Under the pieces are notes generated by a model. It ran no database searches, was not told the DNA's origin, and was given only the letters and a program-made list of their open reading frames with translations. A DNA stretch of 64,000 nucleotides, taken from Branchiostoma belcheri (taxonomy: Eukaryota > Chordata > Leptocardii > Amphioxiformes > Branchiostomatidae). The DNA lies in assembly GCF_001625305.1 (NCBI RefSeq), contig NW_017803909.1, forward strand, positions 2,483,638 through 2,547,637, in the 5' to 3' direction. Of this stretch, positions 49,019-61,700 are shown piece by piece (the first letter of the stretch is position 1; each line of letters opens with the position of its first letter). The position numbers and the translations under genes were made by a program.

Positions 49019-52000
49019 CAACTTAAAAGAGATATATTACTGTGCTATTTTTTCTGTCAACTTATTCCACAGTACTAACAGCAACCCAAAGCTTCAACAA
49101 TGCCACTTTCTGAAATTGCTGAAAAGCTGTCCAACAAATGGAAGTTTTCTTCTTTCATATTCACACTGATATAAAAAGAAAGAAAGGAAAGATCCTCACC
49201 CGTCGCATGATACTTTCAGCCCTTAGCGTTGGAGGAGACACGAACACGTGAGAGAAATCTCCTGTGTTAGAGAACAAGGAGCTTGAAACGTACTTCGTAA
49301 TTCTGGTAATAAAAGTTGTAAGTTGTAACTTCACAACATATCATACATACATCTAAGGAACAAGACTTGAAAAGTTGTTCACTGGAAGATACATATTATA
49401 CTAATACGGTTACCTTTAGAGTGTCTCCTTGCTGTTTTCTCCAAGAACGTCCGCACATCCTCCGGAGATGGTCTGTCCGCCGGCTCAGCGCTCCAACACA
49501 TCCATAGGAACTGGTAGATGCGGCTTTTTTCGTCCAGCTTGGAAAGGCAAGACGGCTGTTCAGTCCGCTCACCAGCATTTAGCTGCAATGTGTCATGATA
49601 TATATAGAATCCAGTTACAAACATTTGCACATCATGGAAGCCATCACTTGACACAAATGGTATTTAGATAGTGATATAATTCCGCGATCTTTTTATCAAG
49701 CAAGCTTACAGCTTCAGTTTTTTTTGGTACTTACATAGTCCTTCATTCCCCTGGGATCTTCACATTCTGGGAACGGATGTACCCCGAGCGTTAGGACCTC
49801 ATAGATAAGGCAAGCCAGCATCCACACCTCGGAGGCACTTGTGAAGATGTCCTTTGTGAGAGACTCCGGCGCTGACCAGCGGTAGGCTATGGGGTCCTCT
49901 GGGTTTCCCGGACACTCGTACTTCGTCCCCTGCCTCGCCTCACTTCCACACCTCTTCATGGTTCGGGCTAGTTCAAAGTTCGTCAGGCGACAATGCATCT
50001 TGCCGTTGGGGGAGGAACACAGGCAGTTCGCCGCCATGATGTCTCGATGCACGACTTTTGCTTTGGTAGAAAGGTAGATCACGGCCTCAGATATCTGTCT
50101 GCAGGCATCGACCAACGTTACAATTACGTCGGTAGGGACAGCCCTCCGCAAGCCGATGACGTGGTCTATGAGAGTCTCCTCCTGCACCCGCGGTGTTATC
50201 AGGTAGGATGGCGGGGTTGGGCCATCGTGCGCGGCCAAGACGTTGATCACGTTTGGATGATTCAATCCTCTCAAGACGCGGATCTCTTTCCTCAGGCCAT
50301 CAGACTCTTTACTCACCAGGTCTTCTCGCGTGCTGTGCCTTGTAACCTTGATCAAGACGTCCATGTCTGACATCCGGCCTTTGATTGAGATGGCGGCTCC
50401 GCCGCTCGCAGTCTGAGACTCTTCGACAGTCAAAATCTCGCCATCCTCATACAGATGATGCCTGATGCTTTTCACCATTACTGGTAACATTTTGGCCTGG
50501 TTGAGCATGGGGTCGTTCTGGTACGGGACCTCTTCGGGATCAAAGCTTTGCCTCTGACTGGTAGACGTTTCAGTAAAAAAACGGTCGGCAACTGCGCGAA
50601 TGACAGCCTCATCTTTCGACATGAAACACAGAGGGGTGCAGAGGTCAGACACTTCTGATGCCACTTCCTGCCATTTCTTGTCTTCGTAGTCCCATAGCTG
50701 ACGCAGACCGGTCATGTTGTTCGTGTAGCTGCCGTTGACAGCCTGTTCACGGATGCCTATGGAGAAAAGCCGCCGTCAATGAAGGTGTGATGTATGTAAT
50801 ACAACAGTTCAAAAAGGGCATGTTTTATGTTTGACAAACGTCAGGTATTTGGTGGAGTCTAAAGGTGAGTCCAAGCTCCAAGAGCGCAGAGGTATTTAGA
50901 TAACACTATGCCTATTCTTTTTTTGCACGTGTGTAAACATGTACGCCTATCCTACCTGGGTTGGTATGGTTAGAGGCGATGTGGACTAAGATCTGGGTCC
51001 CCACGATGAGTAGTCCACTCCTGCACACCTTATCCATCTTCTTGGTCTTTAGGATGCCATCAAGTACCTTCTGCAGCACGTCTAGGAAGATGGTGCTGGC
51101 ATCCTCCACTCGCATAACCTTCGAGAAGAAAAGACAAACATGTCATAGAAAAATAGTTGGATACCTTTTTGACTTCAGTGCAACATGCAATATCATAGTT
51201 AGCTTTGTTGAAGAATCCAGAATATAATGAGATGACAGACATTGAGATTATAGCATTTGGTTTCATATGTTAGCGTACCTTCTTCTTAAGGATATGCAGG
51301 AATATCTCAGTCGAGAAGTGCTTCTTTTTGTCAGTCGTTACGTCACGGAGAAACTTCAGTAGCTCCTTGTAGGTTCCTTCCGTCTGGCACTCCACCAGTT
51401 GCGCAAGTTTCTCTACGTGCGTGAACCCGCTGTCCTTGCGTTTGGAGATATCCTGCAGGTATTTCACAGCACTTTGGGCAAACTGCACTGTGTAGCTGGC
51501 CACGAGCCCTTTGTTCATGTATGACTTAAAGTCTGTCTTGCTGAAGTCACTGATGGCCGAAAAGAACTTGTTTTCTAGGTCGATGTCCCCTTTGTCCAGC
51601 AGGATGCCGAGCTGGTACACGATCAAGTCCCAGGTCTTCAGCCTAAGCATAGTACGCTTGATGATGACCGCCTGCCCCTTTTTGTTGATCGTCTCCCTGA
51701 GGATAACCTCGGCTTTCCGTAACTCTTCTAGGTTCTTGTCAGGATCACAGTGCCCCATGCGCGAGCTCACAAGGTCCTGAAGTTTCTCGAGTGCTTTGTC
51801 TGCTACCACCTGGCTTTTTGAGCAGCTGAAGTGGGCTAGGGTGTGGAGGCTCGTCGTCTTGGTCACTGCTTTTAGGTGTTGTGTTTCCGCGTGTATGTAG
51901 TATGGATCGCTCCTGTGCAGGTCATTGAATAGGGCAACTGCATCTTCGGCGTTCCTGATTGCAGCGCTGTGGAGGGGCTCTGCCTCATAGAATTCTGGGG

Positions 52001-55000
52001 AAAAAAGACCAAAGGATGTCATTTTTGTCCAGATGCGCAAGATGTTCAGTCTGAAGTAATGATGGTGTTACGATTATAAAATAGCAGATGAAAGTTGGGG
52101 ATTTACCTTGTTGTGGTAAGTCAGTGTGCCCAGTGCTGCTGTCACTGCTTGTTTCTGACGACGTTGTGCTCTCTGCCTCTGGTGTGTATAGCTCTGGTAC
52201 TGCAGCGACGTCCAAAAGGCTTCCTTTGGTTCCAAGACAATTCATAGAAGCATTTAGATCAAATAGGTCTTATCAAATAATCTAGTGACAGGGCAAAGTC
52301 CCCATGACATCGAAGTCATTTCATAGCAAATCCTTAAGTTGTCTGAATAACAATATTACATTTCTGCAAACGAATGTCAGGCGTGCAAGTAGTTACCGCC
52401 AACACACTTACCGTACGCCATTTTGTTTAAAAAGAAAAGACACCAGTCAGTTTTAAAGTATTTAGCTTGTATAAAGACTGTTATGGGTCACCTGGCGATC
52501 TTGATGCCGATGACAAATCTTGATCAGGCAAAGTCACGGCCTCCTCCAGCTTAGCGATGAAAGTTGCCTCGTCGATTGCCGTCATGTTCAAGGTCACAAC
52601 ATCTCTGAAGCGGCCATCCATCTCCGTATCCTACAGTATACAGATATCTTTACTCATCAGTAGGTGAATGATATTGATAGCTAGTGGAACCAACAATTTC
52701 CACTTTCTCATCTCAATCCTAAAGGCAGCCTGGAAAATCATGTATAACTGCATACGCGTACATATAGATGTACTATGAATCGACTAGGGGCCTTTCAATG
52801 GACTTAATCGTGCTTCAGAACAAGAAAAAACATTTACATTCATAATACAAACATTCTAAGACAGTAGCCAAATGCGTCTAGGTCAATCATCCCAGAGGCC
52901 ACAACATAATGCTTTCAGTTACATGGCGCTGGAATCATGTAAAACAATCCTCACCTCATCAATTTTTACTGGAATAACGCGGCCTTGTGTGATCAGCTGG
53001 TTACTCAGGGCAAGGATCACACGGGACAGTCTGTAGTCCTTGAAATTCTCGGAAAGCACGACTATTGTCTTCCGGCTGGTTTTCATGGCCTCCACGACGC
53101 TGTTGTGCTCGCTGTGCCCGGGGATGAAGTCTCGCTGTGGGTAGCGACACGTGGTGTCCCTACTCTCGAGGGGCTGGATCACGCGAGACTTCACCACCGC
53201 CTGGTCCTTGTCGGCACACGCCACAAATACATCTGTAGTGAACGGAACTGCAGCGCAGAAAAGAGAAAAATATACTGTCGGCACACGCCACAAATACATC
53301 TGTAGTGAACGGAACTGTAGCACAGAAAAGGGAAAAACATTCTTTATTGACACAACATATGGTGTTCTCATGAACTGATATTATTTTCACTTACATGGTG
53401 GAGGAAAATATAAACGTTAACACAGTGGGGGAAATATAAATATGATGGGGGAAATATAAACACTATGGGGGAAATATAAACACTATGGGGGGAATATAAA
53501 TATGGTGGGGGAAATATAAATATGGTGGGGGAAATATAAATATGGTGGGGGAAATATAAATATGGTGGGGGAAAAACAAATATGGTGGGGGAAATATAAA
53601 CATGTTTCAGCCCTTATCGTATACCGGGAGATAAGTTGTTAACTTTATATTCACTTCTCTGGTTTTTGTTACTCTCTAGAGAGTAGCCATCCCCCTTCAA
53701 TGGGCTATTAAAACATGTCAATAATGCTAATATGTTGATTTACATGCTGTCACATGCTATGACATATAGATGAACTAGAGTTCCCCGATCTCATACCTTC
53801 GCCAAATGATGTTAATCTTTATGACTGACAATGTTTAGATTAGATTATTCCCCCCTGATTTAAGAAATAGGAACCTTATTTTCATGAATTATATCATTTT
53901 ATCATAATCTCAACCAAAAGACAGTCTTATATTAACAAAGAATGCATTCTAGCATTTCCTAATAAATTATGCAAATGAGGTCCTGATTTGAATAAATTAT
54001 GTTTAATGATGTTCACCTCAATTTAACTTTCAAATACCACAAGTATGAAATTCCAGGCAGTTATCATTACATAATTATAAAATTTTCTCATTAATTATGC
54101 AAATTAAGTCATTATTAACATAATCAATATCTTCCTGTGTTTCTCTCGTTGTCAATTACCAATGTCACAAGCTTCAATTGTTCTATCATGGAATGCAGCT
54201 GATTTATAGAATTTGCACATAAATTATGCAAATTACATCCATATTTGCATAACTGTCACATAATTATATTAAGCATCACGTAAGCTACCTACATACCAAA
54301 AATCACGACGATCCGTCAACCGGTTCTTGAGTTATCCCCTTTTGAATATTTTCAAGAATTTATCCCTGCAGTTCCAGAGCAAGCCGCTAGGGGGCCTAAA
54401 CTCACGTCACTTCTTTCCCAGCACAAGAGCTACCTACCATCTAAATTTCATCACCATAGCATGTCTAGATCATGAGATATCAAAACCGGAAGTTCAGCTG
54501 CAGTACCATAACATGCCGCTAGGGGGTCCAAAATCTAATCATTTTGAGGTCTCATCAAGACCTACCCACCTACCAAGTATCAAGACAATCCATCAAGGCC
54601 TTCTCAAGTTATCGTGTTTACAGACACACACACACACACACGAACGCCCCTGAAAACATAACCTTCTTGGCGAAGGTAAATATAGAACATGAGACATGAC
54701 AACTGTGAGGATTCCTTTACCAGTCAGGCTGAGAGATGACCCGGTGAGAAGGCTCAGCCTACTTGAGCTACGGTTCCGGCTTCCTGTGATAAAAAAACAT
54801 GAGGAAATATATGTAAATGCACGTGTATGGCCAGTCATTTACGTTAATATTAAAAATAGCACTGTCACTGGATGATTATAATGACAATGACAACTAGGCA
54901 GGTAACATTTGCAAAGCAAATGCATAATGTTTACCTTCGCATATGGTATGTTCTGTTAATTCTTGCTCAAATACACTCATATATATGGTCAGACAGGAGT

Positions 55001-56913
55001 ATAAATCCCTCCTACTACAAATGTATAAAATTGCAACATTATGTAACCCAACACCAGTTACCATGGTGAGAGACGTCAACAAATCAGGTCGTTGGTCAGG
55101 GTAGGGGTTAGTGTTTGGAACGGAAGAAGAGGAAACGTAGCAAAAACAATATATTTTCCTTCGGTAAACATAATGAACTTTATTGCATATTCACGCCCGC
55201 CCCACATGGGCAAAATGCACTAAGTAGATAACTGAGGAACAAGTATAGAAGGAACATGATGATGTCAAGTTCTAATAGGTTTTTATTGATTACTGTGAAA
55301 AGTTGTGATTTTACAATGTGTTTTCTGTATGAATTCTAATCCTAGTGAAGCAGTTTCTAACTGAAGTAATCCAATGTTCGTCCAGAGGTAAACGTCACGG
55401 TGAGTCAGCATTTTTATTCCCCCCCCCAAATGTATAGAGGTGACTATTACCTGGAAGTGACTGTCCTCAAACATGTAGCAAGGGTGTTTTTCACAAAGCA
55501 AATAATAAAAGGGGGCGGTCAACGCAAGTGCAAACAAAAATCTGATTGTCGTAAATTATATTTGAACAGAAATCTGTATTCTACCCCGGCCTCATTTCCA
55601 CTTATATTTTGTATAGGACATCACAGAAAAAAAAACCCAGCGAGGTGTCCTAGAGTTGAAAATTGCACACATGACGAGGCGAAATCAACTCAGGCCGTCC
55701 ATAATCATCGATATCAATTGAAAGTACATGTGCAAGACTTTCCCCACCCACATACATACCACATAGCTGTCGTCACCTTTCTCAGTAGAAAAATGTTTTC
55801 CATCCCCACCCTTGATAACAGAAGGAAACTACGTCAACGCAAGTGCAAACAAACAAGTCCTACGTTGGAAACTACGTCACTTGTTTATTTGTGACACGGG
55901 GAATTCCACGGTGTTGCGCAATCTGCAGCTCATTCTTTAGCTTTTGACCGCCAGGTCAAAAACATAAAGACGTTTTCTGTATCATGATCATTGTTGTAGT
56001 GTGTGCGTACATGGCTGTACATGAAAAAGTGTGATGTATCATCGGAAAGTTTGACATTTTTTTTCGATTTCTCTGTCCCCTTTCTCACGTACGTTTATTT
56101 CTGAACCTCGGGGTGGAGTAACCTTACCTACATACACAATCCTTCAAGGTCAATTCATTTGAGGAGGTTGTTTATGGGACGATACAACTTTTGTAAGACT
56201 TGCCGTAATTGCCCATAGTTTAGAATATCAGTAACGCTACTAATGGCAAGTTTAGAAACTATACAAATAGAAAGGGACTTGGCTCAGGGGAATTCGGCAT
56301 GTTAACTAGACTAACTTTTTCCCTGTCACTAACTTTGGCAACAATAACAGAAGAGATTGCAATCTCAATCTACTAAAAAGACAAGCACAGAACCCTATTA
56401 TGGAAAGCGCAAACACGCTGGAATTCCATTGCGTTTCATGTGTTAAAGCAGAAGTGCTTGTCTTTTGAACACACGGAAACAACCTGTTGAGGAAAAAGAG
56501 GAAGTGACCCGAACAGGTGCTCAAAAAGGTCCAAATAGTTCTGAAAACAAACAAGTTTTTCAACTTTTGTCCAGTTCGATACAATCAAATTTTACCTCTT
56601 GAAGTTCATGCAAGTGATATCATGTTTAGATTTCATATTCTAAGGTTCGACATACCCATGGTTACACATACATATCCCCAGGGAGGGTCACAGTGCACGG
56701 TCTACTGTAAGAGACCTCGTATGTTGAGCCAACGATTCGGGGGGAAAACAAAGAAAAGCAAGTACCTATTCTCCTCTACAATATATCGTGAAATTTACAG
56801 TAATTTTTTTGCCAGGTTGTCTGTGCGTGTATGGCACAGATTGCATCATAAAAGTCTCGGCTATGAGGTTTGTCCTCGTTGAAAAGTTCACACTTACCCC
56901 TGCCCTCTGCCAT
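47835..56913 (-). CDS. TIR domain, helical region, tyrosine-kinase-like pseudokinase and tyrosine-motif tail protein
   Basis: Thirteen exons on the minus strand: 56913-56898, 54783-54721, 53247-52955, 52630-52492, 52223-52107, 51994-51279, 51118-50956, 50756-49735, 49582-49414, 49261-49200, 48873-48667, 48529-48365, 48098-47835 (3396 nt, 1131 aa, all phases agree). Residues ~27-168 are a TIR domain with core TDVFVACADKDQ, BB-loop RDFIPG and SRKTIVVLSENF. Residues ~171-210 are Ser/Thr-rich and ~210-560 are helical and unassigned. Residues ~610-880 are a tyrosine-kinase-like fold with Lys639 (LIKV), VHRD 739-742, APE 798-800 and CW...RP near the end. DFG is replaced by NFE (762-764), SDVW by SEVW, and the glycine loop is weak, so it is probably a pseudokinase. 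The tail has YYDP, YDTP, YVDT, YQEL and YQNL. Start: ATGG in good context, 16 nt before the donor. Likely a cytosolic innate-immune scaffold. The exon at 52223 has a poor acceptor tract. Confidence 0.82.
53248..53314 (-). repeat. Tandem duplication of the TIR-exon acceptor
   Basis: A 67-bp unit holding the pyrimidine tract, the acceptor and the first ~38 nt of the TIR exon is repeated directly upstream. Two near-identical acceptors result: CTGCGCTGCAG before 53247 and CTGTGCTACAG before 53314. Using the outer one adds 67 nt and shifts the frame, so only the inner one yields the TIR domain. Confidence 0.85.
53394..53604. repeat. 20-bp minisatellite, about ten units
   Basis: Units of the form TATGGTGGGGGAAATATAAA repeat about ten times with small substitutions (GATG, CACTATG, one AAAAAC variant). 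It is in the intron just upstream of the TIR exon. Confidence 0.93.
53794..54678. mobile_element. Non-autonomous element with TACCTTCGCCAA terminal inverted repeats
   Basis: TACCTTCGCCAA at 53794-53805 is exactly inverted at 54667-54678, giving an 885-bp element. The interior has three TTATGCAAAT words (octamer-like), two copies of GCCGCTAGGGGG about 130 bp apart, and a CA tract at 54625-54641. It has no coding capacity. It lies in intron 2 of the TIR/pseudokinase gene, ending 42 bp from the exon at 54721. Confidence 0.7.
54784..56897. other. Intron 1 of the TIR/pseudokinase gene
   Basis: No coding exon is supported. A 164-codon plus-strand frame at 55400-55894 lacks domain content. A 20-bp direct repeat (GTCAACGCAAGTGCAAACAA) is present near 55518 and 55834. 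Confidence 0.6.
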
Positions 56914-58755
56914 AGCTTCTCTGTCTTCCGAAGTTCTTCCGCAGAAAATGTCGCGGTGTTGTTGCACTTTCTTTAGACGGCAGTCTGAAAGTTTCTACGC
57001 CTCGCGAGCCAGGTGAGGACCGAGTATCAGTATGCAGGTGAAACTTAAGTTCTGAGTTTCCTTAAGATCAGGGGAAGCCCAGACAGCCGGGAATCCCCTT
57101 CAACTTCCCGGTAAAGATCACATGTTGTTGACAGATCGTCATTCTTCGTCTCACCTGAGTGACCTTTAGGTGTGCGTCTTATTACGTTGCACACGGCTGT
57201 CTGGCGTTTGAGCAACATGCTGTCCAACTTCAAAAGGAGTCTCCGTCTCCTGTCTTATATAAAGCCATAGGTACAAACATACAAGGCTACATGGTGATTC
57301 TGTTATGTGTTTTCAACCTTTGCTCATAGCTGTCACCCTTTGTTCGTGGTTAACCAAACAGTGATAATGATCGCGACAGTTCAACCGACCTCAGCAGTCT
57401 AACCATGTGTGACATGCAAATATATCTGGATGTGACACTTGGGTTCCAGATTAAATGTCTTCGTTCTTGTACAGTCCCTGGCTTTGACCTGACTAACCTT
57501 GAGGTCAAATTTTTTGTTTGAAATGTCAGCATCTTTTTATGGCAGAATCTCATATTTTTGTTTATAGATATGATATTGATTACATTACGTTTAATTTGTG
57601 CGCTGCAGACCTTTACATGTTTACGCTATTGTTCAAACTTTAACACACAGGCGCTCGCGCACGCATACACACGGGCACACACATATGCGTCCATACACAA
57701 AATGTACTCACAGATCAACCTAGCAGATTACTGCACATCACTACAAATGCAGTTTTGAAGAAACCGCACGGTGTCTCTTTTAACCTAATACTATCCCTGA
57801 ACCAGAAGAAGTCGTACGTGAGCAGAAATTAAGAACAGGACTAAATTGTTTCCAAACAGAACTGATGCTTTACATTTAACTGATATTCAAGAACAGCCAT
57901 ACTTTGACACTTCGAACATTTAATTATACTTATAGGCAGAATATTTGACCAGACTTCTCATAATGATAGCTATAGTACAGTAAGATTTGGTTCTGTGTTT
58001 TGGAACGGTATTACATGTAACGTTACCTCCAGTTAAGTCAGTACCACAGCCTACACCGGACGCACTATACATTTTGTGCACTTTGTAAATAATGACAGCA
58101 TATCGAGGTACAATGAAACAAATGGTATCAGATATCTTGAACTTTGAGGGAAAACAAAGTAGTACATGTATATGCTACCCAGAGGTATAACTTTGGCAGT
58201 TGCAAATAACACACCTTTGGCATACTATACTTATGTGTTACACCATGAAACAAATCCTTTTAGTAATCATTCCATGACTTAAATACTAGTAATCTCGTTC
58301 TAGATATCTACAATACCTATAGCTACCGAAACAGGAAATAAAGTCCCTTACTACGTGCTACATGGCCAGGGAGTGTGACCGGTCCATCCCTATCAGTTCA
58401 AACATTACAAGGCTCTGCTATGTACCTATCTATAACTATATATATTGACCTTCTGAAGTTAGTGTCCCTGGCAGTACATTTTATCATATTATTTGGCACA
58501 TAGATTGAATAAAAGACCAACTAGAGAAGGGACAATTTTGTTGGCCATAGTACTGTATCATGTTTGTGTTTTTAAACACCCCTGCCCTGCCGAAGATGGT
58601 TCCACCCAGTTTAGATTACACTATGTACAGAGTGTTGGATATTTACTCTACAGTCTAACGAGACGTTAATTATAAACTCTTCAAATAACAGTCGACGACA
58701 CGAGTATGTTGGGTGATGACTGGACGATGATAAGTCGGTTTGTGTTGGTTACGGG
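56914..58755. other. Intergenic and 5' UTR region between the TIR gene and the SLC7A9-like gene
   Basis: Between the ATG of the TIR gene and the stop of the transporter gene, both on the minus strand. It holds the candidate TATA promoter (57254-57261). No other gene seen, and no canonical AATAAA for the transporter close to its stop. Confidence 0.55.
57254..57261 (-). promoter_or_regulatory. Candidate TATA box of the TIR/pseudokinase gene
   Basis: On the minus strand the sequence reads TTTATATAAGACAGG, about 340 nt upstream of the ATG at 56913. A start site near 57225-57230 and an unspliced ~315-nt leader would fit. The TATATA core reads in both directions, so orientation rests on the neighbouring gene. 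Confidence 0.45.
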
Positions 58756-61700
58756 TTATACGTCCTTCGGTGCCTCGGTGGGCGGCGATACGTTCATCAA
58801 CAACTGCAGAAACATCGTGATGTACTCTGGGGGCACGACAGAAAAGAAAACAGTCAAAAGTTTTTTCATGTCATGCTGTTTAGATATATCGGTGCGCCAA
58901 GATAACAACATAAGATCGATATCAAAGAACGGTTGTTGTGTTCAAACGTCCTGAAATAACTTCACCAAAGTCATATTGGCGCTTTTTGATTAACATGAGC
59001 GTTATCACAAGTTCCACTTTTATGATAGTTTATCATGTGTGGGCATCCTGTATTATTATGGGTTCACCACACCACGAAGTGGTGTGGTGAAACCATATTG
59101 CTTTTTCTGGTGTTTCTTCTTCTTCTTCTTCTCCTCCTCCTTCTCCTCCTGCCATTTTTTAAATGGATTCAGCTTCTTCATTTTAGGGCCCAAGGTCCTG
59201 AAATTTGGTATGGAGGTACAGTGGGCAAATACCCCTAGGCGTTTTTAAATTATTGTGATACAGGCTTTTAGAATGGTTTTATTTGAGTTTTTTGGCTGTG
59301 TTATAGCCAATGTATTACTGTGTTAGTGTGCCTTGTTTACCACGTTTGGGCATGAGTCATCACAATGGAAGGCAGGGCATCAACCAATAGGCATGCAGCT
59401 TTCCTCTATACTTCTTGCTGATTGGCTGTTGGGATTTAACTTGATTAACACCTGCACAGAAGCATTTCCATACTGACAGTATGTCTGTATTCAAGTGTTT
59501 TGGTAGGTATTTCAAGCTTTCCTGCTCCAGCATTGGAATGCCGGGCATGGACGTTTTTTTTTATTTTGAAAATCAACAGTTTGCATTATGCAATTAAAAA
59601 TCCTAACCAATAAAGTAGGGAATAGCTATCCAACTGTTGTTTTAGTTGTATTTTACTTCATATTATAGTTATATCAATGTAAATCATTGTTTTCCCTTGT
59701 GTTTCTCATTCTTTCCCTGCCATGTCGTAAAATGTGGTGAACCCATCGCTGTATTTGCTCCAAAGCAAATATTGGCCTTTCTAGTATTGTAATTCGTAAT
59801 AATACAGTCAAGTAGTTTCTCGAGCTCCCGCTGGTTCAGAAATAACGCAATACTAGTACCTGTCACATCATGTGGTGCATGATGGGAGAGGTAAATCATT
59901 CACCCGCATCCGATTTCCCAGCATGCCCCACACAAGAGGGATAGAAAGTATTGAACAGAAGTGGAATAGAAGGAAGGGGGATAAAAGGTATTGAACAGGT
60001 GTGACGATAAACGGAGAGTTACTCATGGACTGTTCTCAATCTCCCATATAGTTAAGTATTTTGTCCCGCTCTTTCAGAAATAACGTAATAGCATATGGTG
60101 CATGATGGGATAGGCAAATCATCCATCAGCTAATTTCCCAGCATGCCCCACACAATACGTGACGGTAAACGGAGACTTACTCATGAACGGAGGGTGGTAG
60201 CCGAAGTAGACGAACGGGAAGTAGAAGAGCAGCCCGGCGAGGATGAAGATGGCGGCGTACAGGTACCACAGGTTGGGCTCGCTGATGATGGGCGCCACGA
60301 TCAGGTACAGGGAGGCGATCACAACCAGGGCGGGGAAAATCACAGGCGTCTGTAAACAAGGCAAACAATGAAGGTTGGCAGCTGCCCAAGTCCTACTTAC
60401 CCCTACTCCGCAAGGAGGCGGGGAGGCCAGAAGATCCGCACAGTCTCGTGTTCTCGCGAGACTAGGTCACTCCGTGATCAAGATGTAAAGTCGACATCGA
60501 AAATTTGGTTTGTGTTTCTACCTTTCAAAAACAGTCACATGGAAAGCTCACGGTTACTTTACAAACAGCCAAGGACTGGCTTTAGGTGAGCGCTATTCTC
60601 CTCCCAACCATACACCAAGTATGCCGGATAACTGGAGAAACTTACCCTGATGGGTCTCTCGGCGTCAGGCTGAGTGAACCTCATGACGATGTGTGACAGA
60701 CAGGTGCTGCCGTAGAACATCCAGGCCGCGAAGCTGAAGTAGTTGATGATGGCGTCAAAGTCGTTCGGGATGATCATGATGAGGGCGATGAACGACTGAG
60801 GGAAGACAGGAGAGTGACGAACATATGTCAATATTGGACCTCTGTCTAGAGCTCTGAAAAACACGTCGGTTTTATGGTATGTGATACAGTAACGTATATG
60901 CGTAATCGGAATGGCTGTTGATACTGTTCCAAGCTAAAACTTCCCCTATATAATGTTGATTTACAACTGTGACCACAGACTACATGTTGACTATGAAGGA
61001 GAATGCTTGTTTTGCAACATTAATTTACGTACGTTGAACATGAGGGCTGGAGAAGGCGTCAGGAGCTTGACGTGAATCATGGACAGGATCTCCACCATGT
61101 GGCCCTTCCGCGCAGCCGTGTAGCACAACCTGTGGACGGGCCAACCACAAAGGATGATGGGTAGTGTCATGACAGGTGGGGAGGGGGGCATGCACACTGT
61201 TTGAACTATCAAATCTGGCAGCTGTAACTGCTAAAGGACAGTATCTCCTGTTATATTTAGGTAACAAGATTTCTCTAAGGGATCACTGCGTAGCAATGAC
61301 AGAAGCTCTTAGCAGAAAGCATAAACATAATCGCTTATGCGGTTAGGACAGGCCTGGTAAGTGGTAAGATCACCGTGCACTTTGCTGAACTGTGAACTCT
61401 AACATTACCTCTGCTGTGCTGGTGCAAAAGTACCGATATGATTACCACAGAAAAAAATCATAAGTTTAACAGTATGAAAAGTAAACAGATGGCATTGGAA
61501 TAATTGAAGTTGAAATGGATGAATTTTGTATAAGGCGGATATAATGGAGGTCTGATTGCAACACTAGTGCACAGGATTCAGTTCTAATTCAGTTGCCGCC
61601 GCTTAGTTTGCAATTACTTTGCGCGTAGAAAATTGGTGGTTGGTTGGCAATTTGCTGTAGATTCAATTTTTACTGCATGAACTAAGGTAAAAGCTTCAAG

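Noticed and set aside
55400..55894. 164-codon plus-strand frame
   Set aside because: No recognisable domain, basic low-complexity composition, intron of the TIR gene on the other strand, no splice partners.
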